From contig NZ_WUAX01000008.1 of assembly GCF_009806985.1 (NCBI RefSeq), positions 216,012 through 280,011 of the forward strand: a stretch of 64,000 nucleotides of DNA, given 5' to 3'. The notes under the pieces were generated by a model. The model ran no database searches. It was not told the DNA's origin and worked only from the letters and a program-made list of their open reading frames with translations. Each line of letters begins with the position of its first letter. The first letter of the stretch is position 1. Both the position numbers and the translations under genes were made by a program. The DNA comes from Halorubrum sp. JWXQ-INN 858. GTDB taxonomy: Archaea; Halobacteriota; Halobacteria; Halobacteriales; Haloferacaceae. Shown here in pieces: positions 52,799-62,151 of this stretch.

Positions 52799-54915
52799 AC
52801 CTCCAGCGGAACCACCGCCACGTCGTCGACGACGATGCGATCGGCCCCCGAGCGATCGGTCACGACACATTCCTCGCCGGTGACGGCGTTCCGGTCGCCG
52901 TGCGGGGCGTCGACCGCGACCGCGGCCTCGCCCGGCGCGAAGTTGAGGACGACGACGAACCCCGTCGCGTCGTCGCCGCGGCGGAACGCGACGACGTCGT
53001 CCGGGTGGGCCCGCTCGCCGTCCGCCTCGATCGGGCGCTCGGACGGGGCGACGCCGTCGACGCCGTCGACGCCACCGACGCGGTAGTCGACGCGACGGAG
53101 GTCGCCCGCGGGGCCGAGCGCCTCGTGGTGCTCGGCGTGGGTCGCGAGGAGGCGCTCGTACCGCTCCCGCACCTCCGTTCGCGCGTGGTCCCACGCGATC
53201 ACGTCGCGCCGGCCGCGTTGCCCGATCTCCTGGCCGGCGTACACCATCGGGACGCCCGGGAGCGTGACGGTCGCGGCCCCCGCGGCGGCCGCCGCCGCGT
53301 CCCCGCATTCGACGCGATACCGCGTCTCGTCGTGGTTCTCGATGTACTGAAGGAAGCCCGCGTGGTCGGGGAACCCGACCGCGGTACGCTCCTCGATCGC
53401 GTCGAGCACGGACGACGCGGGCGCGGCCCCGCGTCCGATCTGTCGGAGCTGGAAGTAGAGCGTGGCGTCGAAGTGGACGTCGAACATCCCCTCGTGGAAG
53501 TCGGCGATGTACGGGATCGTCTCGTCCATCAGCAGGAACTCCGGATCGATCGCCTTCACCCGGTCGCGGAGCTCCCGCCAGAAGGAGTCGGGGACCGCCC
53601 ACGCCATGTCACAGCGGAAGCCGTCGACGAGCGGGGCCCACTCGTCAACGACGTCGAGCAGGAACCGGCGGACGTGGAGGTTCTCGTGGTTCAGGTTCGC
53701 GATCAGCTCCCACTCGAAGTACGTCCCCGGCTCGCCGGACGCCTGCCACTCGTAGCGGTCGCGGTACGGGGAGTCCGGGTTCCCGTACGCGTCCTCGAAC
53801 CACTCGTGATCGCGGGCCGTGTGGTTCGCGACGAAGTCGAACAGCACGCGCATGCCGTTGTCGTGGGCGGTCTCGACGAGCGCCTCGTAGTCGTCGCGGC
53901 CCCCGAGGTCGGCCGCGACGTCGAAGAAGTCCGTGATGTTGTAGCCGTGGGGCATGCCGTCGTGACCGAGCACTGGCGTGAGCCACAGCGTGTCGACGCC
54001 GAGGTCGGCGAGGTCGGGGAGCCGATCGGCGATCGCGTCGAACGTCTCGCCCGGATCCTCCCCGTCCGCGAAGGTACGGACGTACACCTCGTAAACGCGG
54101 GCGTCGGCGGTCCAGTCGGGTGGATCGTTGAGCCGGACCGTCCGGAAGCGCTCCGCGTCGGCCGGCCGTGACACCGATTCGGCCGACGGTGACACCGGTT
54201 CGGCCGGGGCGGAAGACGGGTTTCCGGCCGCGTCGAGCCGCTCGACCGCGACCGCGTCGGCGACGCTGAATCGGAGCTCTTGGTCGGGTTCGCGTGCGAC
54301 CGCGACCGCGTGAACGCGGAGGCGGTCGGGGACCGCGTCGGTGGGTACGGTGAGCGTCGCCCCCGTCGCCGTTCGGCTCGTGTCGAGAGCGTCCCGCGGG
54401 TTCGTCCGCCCCTCCGCGACCGCGGCGGCGACGTCGCGGTCGTCGACGACGAACGTCACCTCGAGGTCCGACGCGTCGAGCGCGGACTCCGGGTTGGAAG
54501 CCACGGTCGCGCGCACGTCGACCGCGCCGTCCTCGACCGTCGCGTCCAGGCGGATCCGCGGCGGGCCGACCCCTTCGTCCGAGCGCGCCGCCGCGTAGTC
54601 GAGGCCGGCGTGCTCCGCGTCGCGGTCGCGGATCGCCGTGCCGCTGCCACCTTCGACGTCGACGCCGGCGTACGAGGCGGCGAACGCTCGGATCGTGAGT
54701 CGGTGGTCGCCGTCGGGGGCCGACAGGCCGAGCGCGAACCGACCCGGGACGTCCGGCGTGAACTCCGTCACCGGGGCGTCGCCGACGGTCGCCTCGCTAC
54801 CCGGCGGCGCGTCCACGACGCGCCACTCGTAGCTGGCCCCCGGGTCCGGGTCGCGGGGAGCGAGCTGTGTCGTCTCGCCGGTCGCCACGAACCGCGGTGG
54901 TCCTGGGTGATGCAT
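52795..54915 (-). CDS. Alpha-amylase family (GH13) glycoside hydrolase
   Basis: 706 residues. The N-terminal 260 residues form beta-sandwich-like domains (ASYEWRVVDAPPGSEATVGD). The barrel follows: FDFVANHTARDHEWF, nucleophile DGFRCDMAWAVP, acid/base LLMDETIPYI, and ENHDETRYRVE. The C-terminal beta domain ends VVDDVAVVPLEV. It acts on alpha-1,4-glucans or maltodextrins; no secretion signal is seen, so it is probably cytoplasmic. MHHPGPPRF is taken as start; an in-frame ATG at 54990 fits promoter spacing better and would add 25 residues. It is divergent from the GH15 gene and coupled to the next GH13 gene. Confidence 0.85.
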   Translation of the reverse strand: MHHPGPPRFVATGETTQLAPRDPDPGASYEWRVVDAPPGSEATVGDAPVTEFTPDVPGRFALGLSAPDGDHRLTIRAFAASYAGVDVEGGSGTAIRDRDAEHAGLDYAAARSDEGVGPPRIRLDATVEDGAVDVRATVASNPESALDASDLEVTFVVDDRDVAAAVAEGRTNPRDALDTSRTATGATLTVPTDAVPDRLRVHAVAVAREPDQELRFSVADAVAVERLDAAGNPSSAPAEPVSPSAESVSRPADAERFRTVRLNDPPDWTADARVYEVYVRTFADGEDPGETFDAIADRLPDLADLGVDTLWLTPVLGHDGMPHGYNITDFFDVAADLGGRDDYEALVETAHDNGMRVLFDFVANHTARDHEWFEDAYGNPDSPYRDRYEWQASGEPGTYFEWELIANLNHENLHVRRFLLDVVDEWAPLVDGFRCDMAWAVPDSFWRELRDRVKAIDPEFLLMDETIPYIADFHEGMFDVHFDATLYFQLRQIGRGAAPASSVLDAIEERTAVGFPDHAGFLQYIENHDETRYRVECGDAAAAAAGAATVTLPGVPMVYAGQEIGQRGRRDVIAWDHARTEVRERYERLLATHAEHHEALGPAGDLRRVDYRVGGVDGVDGVAPSERPIEADGERAHPDDVVAFRRGDDATGFVVVLNFAPGEAAVAVDAPHGDRNAVTGEECVVTDRSGADRIVVDDVAVVPLEV

Positions 54916-54991
54916 GTCCCTATCCTCAGCCGGAGGGGTCTTCGGTGTTGCTCTCGCCGTGGACGGGTCGTCGCGTGCGGGCCCTGTCATC

Positions 54992-55008
54992 GTTCTCGAT
55001 ACGAGAAC
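54992..55008. promoter_or_regulatory. Inverted-repeat operator between divergent glycoside-hydrolase genes
   Basis: GTTCTCG-ATA-CGAGAAC is a perfect 7-bp-arm inverted repeat in the divergent promoter region, at the predicted transcription start of the amylase-side transcript. Confidence 0.5.
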
Positions 55009-55010
55009 CG

Positions 55011-55035
55011 CATGACTCGGACCCAATAAGTCATG
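55011..55035. promoter_or_regulatory. Second inverted repeat overlapping the possible GH15 start
   Basis: CATGACT (55011-55017) and AGTCATG (55029-55035) are perfect complements with an 11-base spacer containing the TATA-like AATAAG. A bound regulator would block both divergent promoters. Confidence 0.45.
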
Positions 55036-55083
55036 CTGACCTCCTTCGTCAAGGCTTTGGCTCCGGGGAACGGCATCTGGGGC

Positions 55084-58000
55084 ATGCGACTGCGAACTGC
55101 GCTCACGGAACACAAACGTCGGCGTGCGGAGCGGTACCCCGCGGAACGTCCGACGACCGCCGGCGCGTTCGCCGGCGACGAGGGGAGACTCGTCCACGTC
55201 GGTCGTCACGGAACGATCCACGACTGCTCGTACCCGCTGTCGGGGATCGGCGGGATCGACTGGCTCAGGCTCGGCGTCCTCGCCGGCGGCACCGTCCGCT
55301 GGTTCGACGGGCTCACCGCGACCCGCCAGCACTACGACACGGACACCCCGCTGGTCGAGACGGAGTACGACGCCGGTCGGTACACGGTCCACCAGTTCGA
55401 CCTGACGGTCGGCGACGTCCACCTCACCCACGTCGAACTCCGCGGCGCGCCGCCCGCCAACGCCGAGATCGTCGCCGCCGGCGCGTTCGCCCCGGAGCTC
55501 GCCGAGGGACGCGTCGGGAACCTCGTTCACGAGGGTGACGGCCCTCGCGGCGGCGACGTCATCGAGGTGTTCCACCGCCGCGAACACGACTTCCTCACCG
55601 CCTCGACCGGGCTCTCGTCCGCCCACGGCCAGCGACAGGACTCCCTGTCGGACCTGATCGGCGAGGGCGACGGCGGGTTCCCCCGGCGCGGGGAGATCGA
55701 CGAGCACGAGGACTCACACCTCACCGGCGACGTCGTCGTCCGGGCCCCGTTCGAGCGCGAGGGCCGAAGCGAACGCGTCACGCTCGCGAGCCGCGCCGTC
55801 ATCGACGAGGGGGACGAGCCCGACACCGACGGAGCCGACAGGCGCCGCTGGGTGGGCGAGCTCTCGCGGACCGCGGCGGCGTACGCCGAGGCCGACGACC
55901 TCCGCGAGGCCGCCGCCGAGCGCGCACCGACGGTCCCGGACGACGCCCCTCGCCGGAGCCAGATCGCCAGCGACCTGCGGACCCTCGACCTGCTCACCGC
56001 GGAGTCGGGCTCGCGGATCGCCGGCCCGGAGTTCGACCCCTTTTACTCGACGACGGGCGGCTACGGCTACACGTGGTTCCGTGACGACGCGGAGGTGTCG
56101 AACGCGCTGCTCGAGGCGAGCGAGGAAATCGACCTGCAGGCGGACGACGAGCTCCGCGCGGCCGCCGCGTTCTTCTGTCGGACCCAGGACGACGACGGGA
56201 GCTGGCCCCACCGCGTGTGGGCCGACTCCGGGAAGGTCGCGCCGGGATGGGCCAACGCGCGCATCGAGGCCACGGCCGGCAACGCCGGCCCCGACGACCA
56301 GCTCGACCAGCCGGCCGCCGTCGTCACCTTCCTGGCGCGGCTCCGCCGGACCGCCGACCTCCCCGCCGACGAGCGCGAACGGATCGACCGGACGATCGCC
56401 GACGCGGTCGCCTTCCTGCTCGCGACGCGGGCGGACGACGGCCTCCCGCACCGCTGTCAGAACTGCTGGGAGAACGCCATCGGGCGGTTCACCCACACCG
56501 GCGCGACCTACCTCCGGGCGTTCGCCGCCGTCGCCCGTGCCCCGGTCGACGACGGGCTCCGCGCGGACGCCGCGAGCGCCGCCGACGCGGCCCTCGTGGG
56601 GTTGCACGGCCGATGGGTCCCCGGGAAGAAGCGGTTCCCCCAGCGCGCGAGCGACGAGGGGCGCGACGACCGCGCGGACGCCAGCACGTTCGGGCTCGTC
56701 GACGCGCTGACCGAGTACGCGGCGCTCGACGACGAGCGGGAGGCCGACGCCGCGCTGCCCGCGACGGCGGACGACGTCGACCTCGACGCGTTCGTCGACC
56801 GGGTGACGACCCACGTCCGGACGTCGATCGACGCCCTCCACCGCGAGACCGCGGAGATGGAGGGGCTCGTCAGGTTCGTCGGCGACGACTGGCGGGTCGC
56901 CGAACAGGGCGGCGCGAAGGTGTGGTCGGTCGCGACGCTGTGGGGCGCGGAGGCCGCCGCCGAACTCGCCGGGCTCCAGCAGTCACGGAACGGCGACGGG
57001 GCGGCCGGCTCGCTGTTCGCCGAGGCCCGCGAGCTGTACGCGCTCTGTGAGCCGGGCGGAAACCTGACCAACGAGGCCGGGCTCTTGGCCGAGCAGGCGT
57101 TCGACAACGGCGACCTCGACAGCGCGACGCCGCTCGGCTGGTCACACGCCCTGCGGCTCAACACAACGGTGACGCTCGCGCGGTACGGGGCGCTCCCGCT
57201 CCCGCACGAGCGACCGAGCGCGCCGGAGGAGGCACCACAGTGGACGACGGGTCGGAAGTTCGGCGTCGGCACCCCCGCCGACCACGAGGCCGACGAGCCG
57301 GTCCCCGTCTGGTTCACCCTCACCGAGGGCGCGTTGACGGAGGCCCGGTTCCCCCGGATCGACGTGATGAACCTCCGGACGTTCGACTTCCTGGTCGTCG
57401 ACCCGGAGACGGAGTACACGATCCGGACGTTCGACGAGACGGACCACCTGACGACGACGGAGACGATAACGCGAGCGGCGGAGCCGACCGACGACGCGGC
57501 GCTAGCGTACAGACAGACGATCAGCGAGACGGGCGACGGTCACGGCCACCGCTGGACGCTCACCGTCGAGTACGCGGTCGACACCGACGGCAACGCGATC
57601 CTCGCGGACGTCGAGTTCGAGGGCGGACGCGAGTACGACGTGTACGCGCTCGCGGACACGACGGTCACCAACGTCGGCACCGACGACCACGGTACCCGCG
57701 TCGGCGACGACGGTGAGTACCACTTGCTCGCGCGCAACCACGACGCCAACCGCGTGCCCGGGAAGCTCGTCGACGACGACGGGGAGCCCTTCGAGGTCGC
57801 GCTCGCGCTCGCCACGGCCGGCGGGTTCGAGTGGGCGAGCGCGCTGCCTGCGGGCTGTGCGGCGCTCGAGGACCTGTTCGCGCTCGGCGAGCGCGGCGAG
57901 GGCTCCGCGGAGGCGGTCGGCAACGTCGTCCTGACGGGGCTCGTCGGCAGCGGCACCGCCCTCTCGGAGACGGTCGCGCTCGGCTTCGCCGAACACGGCG

Positions 58001-59745
58001 ACACCGCGGCGGCGCTCGGCGAGGCGGAAGGCGCGCTCTCCCGCGGCTTCGACGCCGTCGCCGACGCGTACGCGGCGACCTGGCACGAGTGGCTCGACGG
58101 CCGCGAGTACCCGGGGTCCGTCGTCGACGACGACGACCTGGCGACGCAGTACCGGTTCGCGCTGATGACGCTGGCCGCCGTCGAGGACAAACGCCACGAC
58201 GGGGCGGGCATCGCCAGCCCCTCGGTGCCGTGGGGCGAGACGGAACACGCCGCCGAGGACCGCGGCTACGGCTACAACTTCGTCTGGTCGCGCGACCTGT
58301 ATCAGGTGTTCACGGCGCTCATCGAGGTGGGTGAGGTCGACCGGAGCGCGGACGCGCTCGCGTACCTCTACAACACCCAACAGGACGACGACGGCTTCCT
58401 GCCGCAGAACACGTACATCGACGGGCGGACTCGGTGGGGCGGCGAGCAGATGGACAACATCGCGTTCCCCGCGGTGATGGCCTGGCAGCTCTACGAGCGG
58501 GGCGTGTCGCTTTCCGACGCCGACTACACCTACGATCAGGTCCGACGGTCGATCGGCTACGTCGCCGCCAACGGGCCGGACACGGCCCAGGAGCGCTGGG
58601 AGGAGGAGGCGGGGTACTCGCCGTCGAGCATCGCCGCAGAGATCGCGGGGCTGGCCTGTGCGGCCGCGCTCGCGCTCGCGGAGGCCGACCGGATCGAGAC
58701 GGGCGACGCGCCGACCGACGGCGAGGAGGTCCCGAACGACCCGGAGAGCCTCCGTGCGGACGCGCTGGCGTGGCTCGCGCTGGCCGACGATTGGACGGAG
58801 CGCGTCGAGGAGTGGTGTGCGACCGACACCGGCACCGACCGTCACACCGAGACGCCGTACTACCTGCGCGTCACCGCCGACGGCGACCCCGAGTCGGGCC
58901 GGCCGCGCACGATCGCCAACGACGGACCGACGTACGACGAACGCGAGATCGTCGACGGCGGCTTCCTCGAGCTCGTCCGGCTGGGCGTGAAGTCCGCCGA
59001 CGACCCGGTGATCCGGAACTCCGTCTCGGTGGTCGACGAGGCGATCCGCGTCGACACGCCGTACGGGCCCGGGTGGTACCGCTACGTCGGCGACGCGTAC
59101 GGCGAGATCCAGCGCGGCGATCCCGGCGCGCCGTGGGCCGGTGCCGGCGGCGGGAAGGGACGCCTCTGGCCGATCTTCACCGGCGAGCGCGGCGAGTACG
59201 AGCTCCGGGCCCGCGCCGACGGCCCCGACGCCTTCGGGGGGACCGACGAGGACGCCCTCGAACCGGCGGCCCTGCTGGAGACGATGGCGGGTTACGCCAA
59301 CTCCGGGCGGATGATCCCCGAGCAGGTGTGGGACCGCGAACACCCGACCGCCTACGGCTGGGAGTTCGGCGAAGGGACCGGTGGGGCGACCCCGCTCGCC
59401 TGGTCGATGGCCGGCTTCATCCGGCTGGCACACGGGATCGACGCCGGCGCGCCCGTCGAGACGCCGACGGTCGTCCGCGACCGCTACGTCGTCGGCGACC
59501 GCCCCGAGGGACCGACGCTCGACGCCACGGTCGAGTACGGCGGCTCCGACCTCGTCGTCTCCGGGTCGACGACCGGCGACCGCGTCGCGGTGTACACGGC
59601 CGAGGGGTCCGAGTTCGTCGAGCCCGTCGACGGCGACTACGCGGTCCGTCTCGACCCGGCGACCGACGCCGAAGTCGTCCTCGTCGCCGCCGCCGACGGC
59701 GATCTCGAAGACGCGGGCACAGCCGTCGAGCGCCTTCGGATCTGA
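55084..59745 (+). CDS. Double-domain GH15 glucoamylase-like protein
   Basis: 1553 residues, over twice the usual glucoamylase length. An N-terminal beta domain leads to a first (alpha/alpha)6 domain with YGYTWFRDDAEVSNALL and CQNCWENAIGRFTHTG. After a second beta-sandwich region (from about residue 720), a second catalytic domain has YGYNFVWSRDLYQVFTALIE, LPQNTYIDGRTRWGG and WSMAGFIRLAHG near its end. GH15 enzymes release glucose from alpha-glucans by inversion. MRLRTALTEHKRR at 55084 looks like the natural start; an ATG at 55033 adds 17 residues. The last codons lie in tandem repeats. Confidence 0.82.
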   Translation: MRLRTALTEHKRRRAERYPAERPTTAGAFAGDEGRLVHVGRHGTIHDCSYPLSGIGGIDWLRLGVLAGGTVRWFDGLTATRQHYDTDTPLVETEYDAGRYTVHQFDLTVGDVHLTHVELRGAPPANAEIVAAGAFAPELAEGRVGNLVHEGDGPRGGDVIEVFHRREHDFLTASTGLSSAHGQRQDSLSDLIGEGDGGFPRRGEIDEHEDSHLTGDVVVRAPFEREGRSERVTLASRAVIDEGDEPDTDGADRRRWVGELSRTAAAYAEADDLREAAAERAPTVPDDAPRRSQIASDLRTLDLLTAESGSRIAGPEFDPFYSTTGGYGYTWFRDDAEVSNALLEASEEIDLQADDELRAAAAFFCRTQDDDGSWPHRVWADSGKVAPGWANARIEATAGNAGPDDQLDQPAAVVTFLARLRRTADLPADERERIDRTIADAVAFLLATRADDGLPHRCQNCWENAIGRFTHTGATYLRAFAAVARAPVDDGLRADAASAADAALVGLHGRWVPGKKRFPQRASDEGRDDRADASTFGLVDALTEYAALDDEREADAALPATADDVDLDAFVDRVTTHVRTSIDALHRETAEMEGLVRFVGDDWRVAEQGGAKVWSVATLWGAEAAAELAGLQQSRNGDGAAGSLFAEARELYALCEPGGNLTNEAGLLAEQAFDNGDLDSATPLGWSHALRLNTTVTLARYGALPLPHERPSAPEEAPQWTTGRKFGVGTPADHEADEPVPVWFTLTEGALTEARFPRIDVMNLRTFDFLVVDPETEYTIRTFDETDHLTTTETITRAAEPTDDAALAYRQTISETGDGHGHRWTLTVEYAVDTDGNAILADVEFEGGREYDVYALADTTVTNVGTDDHGTRVGDDGEYHLLARNHDANRVPGKLVDDDGEPFEVALALATAGGFEWASALPAGCAALEDLFALGERGEGSAEAVGNVVLTGLVGSGTALSETVALGFAEHGDTAAALGEAEGALSRGFDAVADAYAATWHEWLDGREYPGSVVDDDDLATQYRFALMTLAAVEDKRHDGAGIASPSVPWGETEHAAEDRGYGYNFVWSRDLYQVFTALIEVGEVDRSADALAYLYNTQQDDDGFLPQNTYIDGRTRWGGEQMDNIAFPAVMAWQLYERGVSLSDADYTYDQVRRSIGYVAANGPDTAQERWEEEAGYSPSSIAAEIAGLACAAALALAEADRIETGDAPTDGEEVPNDPESLRADALAWLALADDWTERVEEWCATDTGTDRHTETPYYLRVTADGDPESGRPRTIANDGPTYDEREIVDGGFLELVRLGVKSADDPVIRNSVSVVDEAIRVDTPYGPGWYRYVGDAYGEIQRGDPGAPWAGAGGGKGRLWPIFTGERGEYELRARADGPDAFGGTDEDALEPAALLETMAGYANSGRMIPEQVWDREHPTAYGWEFGEGTGGATPLAWSMAGFIRLAHGIDAGAPVETPTVVRDRYVVGDRPEGPTLDATVEYGGSDLVVSGSTTGDRVAVYTAEGSEFVEPVDGDYAVRLDPATDAEVVLVAAADGDLEDAGTAVERLRI

Positions 59746-59793
59746 GCGTCTTCGGATCTGAGCGTCTTCGGATCTGAGCGCATTCGGATCTGA
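59730..59793 (+). repeat. Four 16-bp tandem repeats starting at the GH15 stop codon
   Basis: Unit gcgtcttcggatctga (first and last copies vary slightly) occurs at 59730, 59746, 59762 and 59778. Each ends with TGA. As 16 is not a multiple of three, the TGAs fall in all three frames, so the array forms a multi-frame stop. Confidence 0.75.
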
Positions 59794-59834
59794 GCGGCGA
59801 GGAGACGGCGGCGAGGAGACGACGGCGATCGGGC

Positions 59835-60281
59835 TCAGCCGAGCGCGACGACGTCGACCGATCGGGTTCCCGCCTCGAGTTCGAGAACGACGGAGCCGAC
59901 GACCCCCCTTCTCGCCCGTTCGCGCCACGCTGAGACGGTCTCGGCGTGGCGATCGCGGCGCACCCCCACGTCGGCGTCCGGGTGCGCCGCCGCGGTGTCG
60001 TCGGCCTCGGGATACGGCGGGACGTCGGCGACCAGATCGCGCGGATCGACGTGGATCGTCCCGTCGGGACGCACCCCGGATAAGGGCGCACGCGTCGAAC
60101 CGGGCCCCGACCCATCAGCGGGATCCCCGCCGGCCTCGTGCAGGCGGGCCCGCATCCGCCCCGAAAAGGGCGGGGTGACCCGGAGGACGACCCGTCGGTC
60201 CGTCCGCAGCGTGGCCTCCAGGGCGGTCGCGACGTCCTCGCGGTGGACCGCGATCGACCGGATCCGTTCCGGGGCGCTCAT
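59835..60281 (-). CDS. Hypothetical protein coupled to the MutS-like ATPase
   Basis: 148 residues, soluble, no cysteines. An N-terminal basic half (TDRRVVLRVTPPFSGRMRARLHE) is followed by an acidic linker and a Trp/Arg-rich stretch (RDRHAETVSAWRERARRGVVGSVVLEL). No family is recognised with confidence; it may be a haloarchaeal DUF. Its ATG overlaps the stop of the mutS-like gene (ATGA), so it is made with that DNA-binding ATPase and could be an accessory factor. Confidence 0.6.
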   Translation of the reverse strand: MSAPERIRSIAVHREDVATALEATLRTDRRVVLRVTPPFSGRMRARLHEAGGDPADGSGPGSTRAPLSGVRPDGTIHVDPRDLVADVPPYPEADDTAAAHPDADVGVRRDRHAETVSAWRERARRGVVGSVVLELEAGTRSVDVVALG

Positions 60282-62077
60282 GACCCCGTGTCGTCGGGCG
60301 ACCAGCGGACGTCCGAGAGCGTCCGCTGGACCGCCTCCTCGCCGACGGCCATCGCGAGGTGTTCGAAGCCGCCCCGGACGCCGCGGTCCGTCGCGTTGGC
60401 GACGAGCCGCGAGACGATGAACTCCGGCGTCGACTTGCCGACGGTGCCGAACCGCGGCTGGTAGTCGACGCGGAGCTCGAGGTCGTTCGTGAGCCCCTCG
60501 GCGAAGATGCCGTCGATTCGGGCGGTGTCCGGGAGCGGGCTCAGGTCCCCCGCGAGATGGGTGACGTACACCCCGAGGGCCCCGCGATCGACCGTGAGCT
60601 CGACGAGCCCGTTCAGGAGGTCGGCCGCGCGCCCCGGCTCGGTGATCGCCTCGAACTCGTCGACGAGCATCAGCGTCCGTCCGTCCTCGACGAGCGGCGG
60701 AACGACCGACTTCAGGGTCGACTCCAGCACGCCCGCGTTGAACGAGGCGTGTCGCCGGTGGAAGACGACCCGGTCGAACCCCCCGACTTCCGCCTCCTCG
60801 GCCGGCACCGGCAGCCCCATGGCGGAAAGCAGCGTCACCGCACAGAGCGTCTCGAGGAGCGTCGTCTTCCCGCCGGAGTTCGCCCCGGTGAGGACGCTCA
60901 CCCGGTCGCCGGAGGGCGGCCCCTCCTCGCCCGACCCGGCGGGATCGCCCGTCAGCCCGTGCGTCCCGATCCCGTAGGAGACGGGCTGGACCTCGCCGTC
61001 CAGAAAGAGGTGTCGCGCGCTCCGGACCGCGATCCCGTCGTCGACGAGCGTCGGACGGGTCAGATCGTGTTCGGCCGCGAACCGACCGAGCGAGAGCCGA
61101 AACGCGACCTCGGAGACCGCGTCGACGGCGCGGTCGACGTCGTCGCCGGCGTCCAACAGTCGGTCCCGCAGGTCCCCGGCGACCCGCCGTTCCCGCTCGT
61201 CGACGGCCGCTTCCAGGTCGGCGACGAGCGTTCGCAGCGTGCCGGAGACGAAGTCGGCCGCGTCGACCGCCTCCGCGGGCGCGGCCGACCGAACCGTCGA
61301 CCGGTCGACTCCGGTCTCCTCGGCGAGGTGGTCGACCACGCCCGCCTGAAACGCCTCGAAGTCGCGGACGGAGCCGTCGCGGACCCGTTCGATGACGTCG
61401 AACGCCGCGTTCTGGAGGTCGCGAGCCGCGTCGAGCCGTTCGCGACGCCGGTCGAGGACGTCGTCAGCGCCGGCGGAGACCACCACGTCCGTGACGGCGC
61501 CGTCGGCGGAGATCGACCCGCGAACGTGCTCGAGGGCTCCCAACGCGTCGCGCAGAGCGTCGTCGTCGAGCCCGTCGAGCGGGTCGAACGTCCCGCCGGT
61601 GAGCCCGGCCGCCCGCAGCGCGAGCGCCGCCTCCACGGCCGCCCGGTCGCCCCCCTCCGCCCTGTCGTAGGCCGCGAACGCGTCGAGGACGCGGTCCCGT
61701 CGGTCATCGTCGAGCGCCGTCCACGCCTCGCGGGCGGCGACCACGTCGTCGAGCCGCTCCTCGATCGCTTCACGGTCGACGAGCGGGGTGAGGACCCGGA
61801 TCCGGTCGCCGGCGTGGTCGGTCACGGCGTAGCTCGCGGCCAACGAGAGCAGGTCGTCGTACACCGACCGGGTGTCGCCGGTCGCGAGCACGTCCATCCC
61901 GGCCTCGCCGTTCGCCCGGCGGAGGATCCGCGTCGCGCGGCCGCGATGGAGCCCCGCGTCGACGAGCGCCCGGACGTCGGCCGACTCGATCGCCGCCACG
62001 GCCTCCGGAACGCCGAGCGAGTCGGTCAACAGCTCGCTCGTCTTCGGGCCGATCCCCCAGTAGTCCTCGAGTCGCAT
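60278..62077 (-). CDS. MutS-family ATPase (archaeal MutS2/MutS5-like) with N-terminal HhH motif
   Basis: 599 residues. The first 50 hold a helix-hairpin-helix-like segment (YWGIGPKTSELLTDSLG). Coiled lever-like helices follow (about 150-330), then the ABC-type ATPase: Walker A LTGANSGGKTTLLETL, signature-like FNAGVLESTLKSV, Walker B RTLMLVDEFEA and YVTHLAGDLSPL. The mismatch-binding N-terminal domain of MutS1 and the Smr nuclease domain of bacterial MutS2 are absent, so a role in recombination or other DNA processing is more likely than classical mismatch repair. First gene of a two-gene operon. Confidence 0.85.
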   Translation of the reverse strand: MRLEDYWGIGPKTSELLTDSLGVPEAVAAIESADVRALVDAGLHRGRATRILRRANGEAGMDVLATGDTRSVYDDLLSLAASYAVTDHAGDRIRVLTPLVDREAIEERLDDVVAAREAWTALDDDRRDRVLDAFAAYDRAEGGDRAAVEAALALRAAGLTGGTFDPLDGLDDDALRDALGALEHVRGSISADGAVTDVVVSAGADDVLDRRRERLDAARDLQNAAFDVIERVRDGSVRDFEAFQAGVVDHLAEETGVDRSTVRSAAPAEAVDAADFVSGTLRTLVADLEAAVDERERRVAGDLRDRLLDAGDDVDRAVDAVSEVAFRLSLGRFAAEHDLTRPTLVDDGIAVRSARHLFLDGEVQPVSYGIGTHGLTGDPAGSGEEGPPSGDRVSVLTGANSGGKTTLLETLCAVTLLSAMGLPVPAEEAEVGGFDRVVFHRRHASFNAGVLESTLKSVVPPLVEDGRTLMLVDEFEAITEPGRAADLLNGLVELTVDRGALGVYVTHLAGDLSPLPDTARIDGIFAEGLTNDLELRVDYQPRFGTVGKSTPEFIVSRLVANATDRGVRGGFEHLAMAVGEEAVQRTLSDVRWSPDDTGS

Positions 62078-62151
62078 ACCGGTGAGTGTCGGCGCGTCGT
62101 CTTGGTGTTTTCGTCGTCCCGGACGGAAGCGACCGGCCTCAACGGCGGCCG

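Noticed and set aside
57502..59928. 808-codon frame opposite the GH15 gene
   Set aside because: Antisense of recognisable catalytic motifs; low complexity.
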